A stretch of 64,000 nucleotides of DNA from Gautieria morchelliformis. Lineage: Eukaryota; Basidiomycota; Agaricomycetes; Gomphales; Gomphaceae. The stretch is taken from assembly GCA_015179125.1 (NCBI GenBank), contig WHVA01000442.1, forward strand, positions 31,127 through 95,126. Direction: 5' to 3'. The notes under the pieces were generated by a model. It made no database searches. It worked only from the letters and a program-made list of their open reading frames with translations, and was not told the origin of the DNA. This document shows, piece by piece, positions 55,687 to 64,000 of this stretch. Position 1 is the first letter of the stretch. Every line of letters starts with the position of its first letter. The position numbers were made by a program, and so were the translations under genes.

Positions 55687-58600
55687 ATGTCTACTACTGT
55701 ATCAGCGGTCCCACAGCCGAGCTCGCTCTATAGAATCGAGCCGCTTGTCGGCAGCAACTATGCGGCTTGGAAAGAGAAAATGAGGTGGATCTTGATAGAA
55801 CAAGATCTTTGGGACCATGTTGACGGCGTGGTATCAAAACCGACGCCGGCGGATCCGAGGAATATCACGGACCCGGAAAGGGCAGCGATCGCAGATTGGA
55901 CTAAAAAGGACCAACAAGCCTATGCGGCCATTAGTCTTCAGATCAGCGACGAGTATCTAGTCTATACATATGGTGCCTCAACGTCACGAGGCGTATGGCT
56001 AGCCTTACTCACGATCTTCGAGGCAAAGGGAGCAATAGGTGTAATCAATGTTCGCCGCGAGTTCTTCCGCTCCTTCGCTGAAGAGGGCGCAAATATGGAA
56101 GAGCATATCCGTAAACTAAAGGGCCTACAAAAACAATTACATTCTCTCGGCGAGTTGATCAATGACTGAGACTTTTGTAATGTATTACTTACGTCACTTC
56201 CACCCTCGTGGTCCACTTTTATTACGGCCACCACTGCCGGCTTACCGACATTATCTTCTGACACATTAATTTCCCGTGTCTTGGAAGAGGACCATATCAA
56301 AAGATCCGCCCCTGGAGCGGAGACGGCCTTGAGAGCACAAGAAAAGGGGAAAAAGGGACGAAAGACTGATGGGGCTACAAAAGGAAAGTGCATGAATTGT
56401 GGAAAGAAAGGGCATTGGAAGAAAGACTGTTGGGCTAAAGGTGGTGGAAAAGAAGGGCAATTTTCCAAGTGGTGGAAAGAAAAACAGCCCAAGAATTCGA
56501 CAAAACAAGCTACGGAGAACAATGAAAACAACAACGATTCCGAGTTTGTTTTTGCGGCAGTCGAACACCCGGCGATCATTGAAGATCTCGCGTGCCGTGC
56601 CAATATATCGGCATCGGACTGGTTGGCTGATACAGGGTCAACCACTCATATTGCACGTAATCGAGACTACTTTACTAATTTCACTCCGGAGCCGTCGGAA
56701 ATCGAGGGCATTATGCCAGGGACTATTTTGCGTACCCAAGGACGAGGCACAATTCCAATTGATTTCTTCGTCGGTGATCGCACTTTTGCTGCCAAGCTCA
56801 CTGACGTCAAGCATGCGCCTGATGCTCCTAATAATATTTTGAGCATCGGACGGCTTACAGATCAAGGACATGTGGCTCTCTTCACAAATGACATCGTGAA
56901 GATCAAATCCCCATCGGGTACGGTGTTTGCCGAGGGCAAGAAAACTGGACGCATTTATTGTATGCGTATGCGCATCCGTTCCACGGGTGACACAGATTTC
57001 ACCGCCCTCGCCAGACCGAAGTCCTGGGACAATTGGCACCGAGTGTTGGGACATATCAATTTGGGCGCCATTAAACTAATGAAATCTCGTGATTTAGTCA
57101 CTGGAATGACTGTGGACACAAAACCGCCGGTAACTCAGTGTGTACCTTGCATTGAAGGTAAACAACACATTGAGCCATTCCCCAAACGTGCAGAAGACAC
57201 CGCTGTATATATTGGTGATCTTACTGTATCTGACGTGTGGGGACCGGCAAGTACAGAAGGTCCAGCGCGAGGACACTATTTTTATTCCTTCACTGATGCC
57301 AAGAGTCGTTATTCAACGCTCTATTTTAGTCACACCAAGGACAATGTCCTAGACCGCTTCAAGGATTACAAAGCCTTTGTTGAAACCCAGACAGGGCTTC
57401 AATTGAAAAGGCTACGTAGTGATGGCGGCGGTGAATATACTAGCTCGGCGTTCAAAGCATTCTGCGCCGAGAACGGCATCATTATGGAATACACGGCACC
57501 TTATTCTCCAGCACAAAACGGCATCGCGGAGCGACTCAATCGTACCTTACTCGAGCTCGCCCGCGCCATGCTTTTTGCCAAGAAATTGCCGAAGATTTTG
57601 TGGGCGGAGGCCGTGGCGTATGCGTGCTACATCAAGAATAGATCGCCGACGAAGGCGCTTGAGGCAGAGATAACCCCATATCAGGTCTTCTTTGGAAGGA
57701 AGCCTGATATCGGGAGGCTAGAAGAATTTGGAAAAAGGTGTTGGGTTAAGGTACCGGATCAGAGACGTACTAAGCTGGAACCAAAGTTGGAGCAACATAT
57801 CTTTACCGGTGTTGCTGCCAATTCCAAAGTGTGGAAATACCTCAACACACATTCCAATCGTATTCAGACCTCAAGGAACGTTATATTTGACGAAAACGAG
57901 GATCTGCACCCTCCACCGGAAACTGACGATGATGATGAAACACCCATACCAATTTTGACACCTTCAGTGAAGAGCGCCACAACCACTGTACCTGTGGCTC
58001 CCACCATTTCACCGGCACCAGCCGATGCGCCGGAACCCCGTTGCAGCACTAGAATTGCCGCTAAGCCCGTGCCAGATTACCGCCGCATGGACGAGGGCGA
58101 TCGTGCTTTATCAGCGACTGAAATAGTCACTGAACCACTGTCATACACTGAAGCACTGAACCGGGATGATTACCCGATTTGGCAACGGGCGATGCAGAAG
58201 TTGGTACGTGGGATCTGATAGAGTTGCCACCAGGGAAGAACATTGTGGGTAGCCGATGGGTTTTTGCGGTCAAAACAGACGCAAAAGGCAGTTTTGAATT
58301 GGGCAAAGCAAGAATCATCGCCCAAGGATTTACTCACGTCCGGGAATGGACTATTTTGAGGTCACCTCCCCGGTCGTTAAAATTGAAAGCCTGCGTGTCT
58401 TGCTTGCCCTCGGCATCCACAACGGGTGGCGGATCGAGATGATGGATGTTAAGGGCGCATACCTTAACTCTCGATTGGAAGAAGAAATATACATGCGCCA
58501 ACCGGAGGGGTTTGACGATGGATCGGGATGAGTCCTGAAATTGCATCGTGCCATTTATGGACTGAAGCAATCAGGCCGTGCCTGGTACGAACGACTGTCC

Positions 58601-59150
58601 AAAGTACTATTCGACGATGGGTTTATGCGCAGTCATGCCGACGACTGTATCTTCTTCAAAAAGGACAATGATAATATTACTATTGTCACTGTCTATGTCG
58701 ACGACTTAGGCCTCCTCACGAGTACAGAGGAACTAATGGCGCGTATCAAAAACCTATTGAACACTCACTACCCTATGAAAGATCTCGGCGAAATGCAAAT
58801 AATTCTTGGAATCAGAGTGGAAATTGACTGTAACGCCGGTACCATTAAATTATCTCAAGGCCATTATATTGACATCATTTTGCATCGATTCAATTTGGTC
58901 AAGGCACCGCCGGTAACTACCCCAGTCGCGAAGGACATCAAATCATTAGTGCCACGTCCCAAACAGGAACAGGCACTCGATGTTCCTTACGTGCAAACTG
59001 TGGGATCTCTTATGTATGCCGCTCTTTGTTCACGACCCGATATTGCATTGGACGGCTGTTAAATGTGTCATTCGGTACCTTAAAGGTACCCGAGATCTAG
59101 GAATCACCCTCCGCGGAGGAATACCCAGCTATGGGGAAAACGGCCATGGC
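55687..59150 (+). mobile_element. Degenerate Ty1/copia retrotransposon (gag-pol)
   Basis: Gag begins MSTTVSAVPQPSSLYRIEPL at 55687. It stays in the same frame as pol but carries a TGA at 56167. Downstream are the zinc knuckle CMNCGKKGHWKKDCW, protease WLADTGSTTHIA, integrase (HRVLGHINLGAIKL, CVPCIEGKQH, then the DDE core including VSDVWGPAS and SDGGGEYTS), and a Thr/Pro-rich linker. One-base shifts near 58195 and 58345 break the reverse transcriptase. A TGA lies at 58528-58530 (DDGSG stop VLKL). RT motif YVDDLGLL is present. After SRPDIAL an internal deletion joins to TAVKCVIRYLKGTRDLGITL, and the RNase H C-terminus is missing. The copy is dead. Both stops could be CGA to TGA changes. Confidence 0.93.
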
Positions 59151-59838
59151 CGTTAGGGGTCCTTGTGGTCTACATTAGGTAACCCTCCTAAACATAACGT
59201 CCATCGTCGAATGTCTCTAGCACACGTCTACAACGTGTGTCGTGTATTCCCAGAGCTGTTAGACGTTCCCCATGACAAAATAATACTTTATATCACACTT
59301 CTGCGACACTTTAAGCCCAAGATACAATTCACTCAGCTGTCAACTGCTACAACGGCCCTGTAAGGGCAACCCTGGCTAGTCGTGGAGATCACACTACCAC
59401 ACAACTGACAAGGGGAAATCCAAAGTATGTATAAATGAACAGAGCATACAAGAGAGGGGGTTCTCACCTGACAAGGGGAAATCCAAAGAGAAAAGTCTAA
59501 GGACCCCCAATGTCAGCGAGCCCGTATTATACTATGCTGCGCAGCCAGGGACAACGCTTGGCACCCGCCATCAACCCTGCATCCCCCTGACCCTTGATCG
59601 ACCCTTGATGCCACCTATTATGCGAGTCGCTTGATTTCCGACACTGTTCCGGGGCGGAAGTCGGAAATTGGAGTGGAACTGGCAAGGCGAACGGAACTGG
59701 TGGAAGTTCTCCCAGAAGCGGAATCGTTCCCGAAAGCGGATGCGGAGATGGAATCGGAACCGGAAGCGGAGTCGGAAATGGAGTCGGAACTGGGTGTGGT
59801 GTCGGAACTGGAAATGGAAAACAGGGTGTCCCCTGACA
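59151..59838. other. Junction between the copia and gypsy elements
   Basis: No gene. The string ctgacaaggggaaatccaaag occurs at 59405-59425 and 59468-59488, 63 bp apart. From about 59640 to 59825 the DNA is a degenerate ggaa(t/c)(c/g)-type minisatellite. The right part may include an LTR or untranslated region of the gypsy element, but its partner lies outside the window. Confidence 0.5.
59640..59825. repeat. Degenerate cggaa-based minisatellite
   Basis: Irregular copies of ggaatcg, ggaaccg, ggaagcg and gtcggaa run through this stretch. A similar array, ggaatcggaatcggaattgg, is found at about 63010-63060 inside the gypsy coding part. This suggests that the motif spread by slippage within the element. 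Confidence 0.7.
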
Positions 59839-62800
59839 TCACCCCCCTCTAGCGTGCTGCGTCCTCGAAGCGCGGGACACAAGGGATTGAAATGCCAGCG
59901 AACGGATTCGGCGAGGGGCACCTGGATGTGTCCTGTAGAACTCCCGGAGTTTGTCAGGAGCGGAAACATCTTGCTCCGGGACCCACGAATTCTCCTCGTA
60001 CCCATACCCTTCCCATTTCACGAGGAATTGGAGTCGTCCTCGCACAAACCGGCTGTCCAGGATCCGTTCTACCACGTAGTGCTCTTCCCCATCTACAATT
60101 TCTGGCGGAGGTGGCGGATGAGCCTTCCGACGTGGAATTGGGTCCTCAAGCATAGGGAGTAACTTCACCACGTTGAAGATGGGGTGGAGGCGGGACATGG
60201 ACATCGGAAGTCGGAGGCGGTATGCATTCCGTCCAACCCTCCGCGTCACTGTGAAGGGCCCAAGGTAGCGGTGGGCAAGCTTCTGCGAAGGGCGTGTGGT
60301 GCGGATGTCACTTGCATCTAGGTACACCTTGTCTCCAACTTGGTACTCTGGGGCAGGAACCCGGCGTCGGTTGTAGTACCTTGCCATGTCATCCTTGGCC
60401 TTCGCAAGGGCCGACTTGGCTTCCGAAAGGGTGGAGTCCATGCGGTCTCGGAACTCATTGACCGTCTCGAGTCGGGAGTCAGCCTGGCGTGGTTCGAAGC
60501 CCATCCGCGGGTGTCGTCCGGAGTCAAGCATGAAGGGAGTCTGTTGCGTGGCGGAATGGACATGGTTGTTGTATTGGAATTCCGCCAGCGGAAGTAACTC
60601 ATCCCAGTCATCCTGCCTCTCATTGACAAAGAGGCGGAGATATTGCTCCAACTCCTGATTGACCCGTTCCGTCTGTCCGTCACCCTGCGGATGGTACGCT
60701 GTGGTGGTAGCCAGCTTTATGCCGAGCAGGCGGTAGAGCTCCCGAGTCAGTTCCGCGACAAACTGCGGACCTCGGTCGGAAACGACTTGCTTCGGGAGTC
60801 CATGCAACTTCCAGACATGTGCAAGGAACAGGCGGGCCGCTCCGAGGGCGGTGATCGTCGTGTGCGTCGGAATGAAGTGGGACACCTTGCTCACCGAATC
60901 CACGACGTTCATGATCGCGTCGTAGCCATGAGACTCTGGGAGTTCAACGATGAAGTCGACACTGATGGTGTCCCAGCGGGATTCGGGAATCGGGAGTGGA
61001 ACAAGTTCTCCGACGGGCGGACGTCGTTGCGCTTTGGTTCGGAGACAAAGGTCACACGTCTTCACGTACTGTCCGATGTAGCGGGACATCTGAGGCCACC
61101 AGTAATTCCGAGCCACTAACTCCAGCGTCTTCCACCTGCCAGCATGCCCAGCGACCCGTGTGTCATGGTGCTGGGACACGATGCGACGGCGGAGGTCCGC
61201 CCCACCCGGAACATAGACCTTGCCTCTGAAGTGGAGCAGTCCATCACGTTCCGACCATTCCGCTGCCCGTACAGACCGTGAGTGCCCCTTCCGGAGTTCC
61301 TCCACTGCCTTCACCACCGACTCCTCCTTCTCTCCATTCCGGTACTGCCTCCGGATATCCCGGAGCATTTCCGCTTCCGCCCCAACTGCAGTTACTCCTT
61401 CTAGGGCACGGATTGCAAAGAGACTTGGGCGGAGCAGTGTCATATCCGCGTTGTCTCCACTTCCGCTTCCGTGATCCGCGCGGCGGGATAGGGCATCGGG
61501 CTTGCCCATGGTGCGGCCGGGGCGGTGGTGGAGCATGAAGTCAAACCGGGACAGGTGTAGGGACCACCGTGCTTGTCGTCGGTTCAACTTCTTAGATGTG
61601 CGGAAATACTCGAGGTTCTTGTGGTCTGTCCAGATCTCAAAAGGGCATAGAGCACCCTCGAGGAAGTGTCGCCACTCCTCCAGCGCTCGGATGATTGCCA
61701 GCATCTCCTTGTCATGGATCTCATAGTTCCGCTCGACCGGACTAAGGCTCTTAGAGAAGAAGGCAATCGGATGCCACCCCCCACCATCTTCCGATGACTG
61801 CTGTGACAAGACTGCTCCGGTAGCTGCGTCGGAAGAATCCGCCTCGACTCGATAAGGGCGAGAGTCGTCGGGAAAGATCAGGACCGGGGCGGAAGTGATC
61901 AGCTCCTTGAGTTTGTCAAAGGAAGTCTGTTCCGGCTCTCCCCCACCGCCATCCAACCTCCTTCTTGGTGAGGTCGAAGAGGGCACGGGCGTGGCAGGAG
62001 AAGTCCTTGATGAACCGCCGGTAGAAATTGACAAACCCAATGAAGGACTGGACCTCCTTCTTGTTTCGCGGCACGGGCCAATCCGATACACCGGAAACTT
62101 TGACTGGGTCCATTTCCACCTTTCCTTCCGACACAATCACCCCAAGATACTCTATCCGCGTCCGCTCAAATTCGCACTTTTCCGGCTTGAGACACAGGTT
62201 GTACTCCCGGAGCCGTTCCAGCACTCTCCGCACGACTTCCCGATGTTCGGACATTGTTTTCGTGAAAATGAGGATGTCATCGAGGTAGACGCAGACAACC
62301 CCTTCTGCTATCATGTCACGGAAAATGTCATTCATCATCGTCTGGAATGTGGCGGGACTGTTGGTGAGGCCGAAGAACATGACCTGTGGCTCAAAGAGTC
62401 CTCGATTGGTGCGGGAATGCGGCCTTCCACTCGTCTCCCTCCCGGATCCGGACATTGTTGAAGCCCAGCGGACATCCAGCTTAGTGAAGTACCTCGCCCC
62501 GCGGAGTTGTGTGATCAGTTCGGAAATGAGTGGAATGGGTACCGGTTCTTGATCGTGATCGCATTCAAGGCCCGGTAGTCCTGCACAAGTCTGAGCGAGC
62601 CATCCTTCTTCTTGATGAAGAACACCGGAGATGCCATGGGTGACTTGGAGGGGCGGATCCTCCCTGTACGGAGGTTTTCCGCAAGGAACGCATCGAGCTC
62701 TACCTGCTCCTTGGGTGACAGCGGGTAGACCTTGCAGTTGGTGGGCTTTGACCCAGGCTCCAACTCGATGGCGTGGTCCCACAGCTTCCGTGGAGGCAGG

Positions 62801-64000
62801 GTATCAAACGACTCCTTGGAAAAGACGTCCTCGAACTCTCGCAGGTACTCCGGAATTTCCGCCTCTACTCTATCATGCCTCTTGGAGGCTTCAGCAAGGC
62901 GTTGCGAAATATTCCGGTGGCGCGGATGTGTTCCGCTTCCGGCGGAAGGTTTACGTACAGCAAGCGCTCCCCTTCCGCCAGAATGTCTTCCGGCCGAGTC
63001 GGATGACGTCGGAATCGGAATCGGAATTGGAATTGGAAGTGGGATCCGGTTCAAATTCCGCTTCCGAGTCTTCTTCTGCAAGCAGTGGATGGGGGCCAGA
63101 ACGACATGTCTGTAGAGCCGTTCAGTCTTCCGCTGCTCCTGGCGCTCCTTCCGCAGTTCCGACCTGCACATGTGACACTTGGCTGGACATCGACTCATCA
63201 GTACCTTCCGAGTCTGCCAATTGATCTCCGGGTTGTGCTCCTGAAGCCAGGTAAACCCGAGGATGATGTCCTGCTTCCCCAGGCTGGTGACTGCAAAGGA
63301 AGTGCGTTCTGAGTGTCCATCGTAGCGGAGAATTGTGTCTACTATCTCCGTGATGGACCCTGCCTCATTGGGGCTTCCATCCACATTGAACACCGGGATT
63401 GCACGTTGCAACTTCCGCGTGGTCAGTCGGTTCCGTTCCACATAGTCCCGGTCCATAAACTGACCAGTGGCCCCCGCAATCGACAAGGGCGGGTCCGGAT
63501 TTGACTTCCGCCGTATCTGTCGTCTGGATCTCCACCTTAATGACTAGTGACTTGGGGCCAGGGTGGCAGCAACAACATAGCGCTTCGGAAGGCGTCTCTC
63601 CCAAGGGCGGATGCGGGATGGATGGGGTGTCAGATTTGGTTTTTGTGTGACTTTATCCGGTGGGTCTGTACGAAGTGAGGGGAGTGGGGGCTTTTCATTC
63701 TCTACTTCAAGACAGGCAAACCGGTTATGTACAGGCAGCAGGGGCACACATCTCACCCGCTGCGTGTCACAAAATCCGATGCATCTTCCGCTTCCGGTAG
63801 ACCATGTTCCGCATTTTCGGAAAGCTCTTCCGCAGTGGGCACTCCGTTTATGTCTGCAAGTGCGAGAACTCTGGAAGGAGCTCGAGTTTCTCCTCTGTGG
63901 TCATAAGCCGGATTCAAAGCTTGGGGCACTCGCGAGCATAGTGGCCTGGTTGTGCACGAAGCAGGTGATAGTTCCGTGGCCTTTTCCGCGCATGCGGTCA
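59839..64000 (-). mobile_element. Degenerate Ty3/gypsy chromovirus (continues beyond right edge)
   Basis: Read on the minus strand from the right edge: a gag zinc-knuckle half GHYARECPKL; the protease (GPALVDCGG in one frame and [12 protein letters not shown] in the next, so a 1-nt shift at a G-run near 63485); RT with [37 protein letters not shown] and VYLDDILIFTKTMSEHREVV; RNase H with VEADSSDAATGAVLSQ; integrase zinc finger HHDTRVAGHAGRWKT ... CDLCLRT; the DDE core (SVDFIVELP, VVSDRGPQFVA, YHPQGDGQTERVNQELEQ); and a C-terminal chromodomain YVVERILDSRFVRGRLQFLV, KWEGYGYEENSWVPE. The largest intact frame is 59839-62136. Further shifts occur near 61940 and 62440, so the copy cannot make full Pol. 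Confidence 0.94.

Noticed and set aside
59405..59488. Possible CRISPR-like or short-repeat array from ctgacaaggggaaatccaaag
   Set aside because: Only two copies, in a eukaryotic transposon-rich context. More likely an untranslated part or a small tandem duplication.

Overview
This 64 kb window is nuclear DNA from a filamentous basidiomycete, most likely a mushroom-forming Agaricomycete. The genes are packed on both strands and broken by many short (about 45-65 nt) GT-AG introns. The protein set is typical of that group: an Erv29/SURF4 cargo receptor, an OLE1-type desaturase fused to cytochrome b5, a lineage-expanded G-alpha subunit, a GH28 exo-polygalacturonase, RlpA-like DPBB secreted proteins, and copia and chromoviral gypsy retroelements. 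No tRNA, rRNA, CRISPR or prokaryotic feature was seen.

Layout. 0-50 kb is mostly conserved housekeeping and metabolic genes: Sec5 (minus, running off the left edge), Erv29 (minus), GH28 (minus), OLE1 (plus), an unrecognised small gene (minus), a divergent G-alpha (minus), a RING+RRM protein (plus), mitochondrial ribosome recycling factor (minus), a SNF2/RING ATPase (plus), a FAD monooxygenase (minus), the GPI12/PIG-L de-N-acetylase (plus), RRG7 (plus), an F-box-like protein (minus), a DUR3 urea transporter (plus), several small conserved-looking proteins, Yae1 (minus), Enp2/NOL10 (minus) and the fatty-acid 2-hydroxylase SCS7 (plus). Enp2 and SCS7 are divergently transcribed from an 85-bp gap.

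The accessory part has two blocks. At 39-45.4 kb there is a small secreted DPBB gene, then YAE1, then a tandem segmental duplication (about 2.1 kb and 1.8 kb) carrying a single-pass membrane protein with a mucin-like repeat ectodomain. The first copy is intact with three 71-residue repeats. The second is frameshifted by a 2-nt deletion. A near-perfect 81-bp palindrome lies downstream of the first copy and is missing from the second. A second, inverted copy of the DPBB gene sits 15 kb away at 54.5-55.0 kb, and it has lost a conserved cysteine.

From 50 kb onward the DNA is repeat-rich. It holds a GC-rich 130-bp tandem repeat, a short ORF resembling the N-terminus of Plavaka/CACTA-type transposon proteins, a decayed Ty1/copia element (55.4-59.15 kb), and a decayed chromodomain-bearing Ty3/gypsy element on the minus strand (59.8 kb to the right edge).

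The most unusual gene-structure details are a 5-nt microexon that carries the catalytic NTD aspartate codon of the GH28 enzyme, a 15-nt microexon inside the P-loop of the G-alpha gene, and a GC-AG intron in GPI12. Exon boundaries were inferred by eye from splice signals and family alignments remembered from general knowledge. No search or alignment was run.
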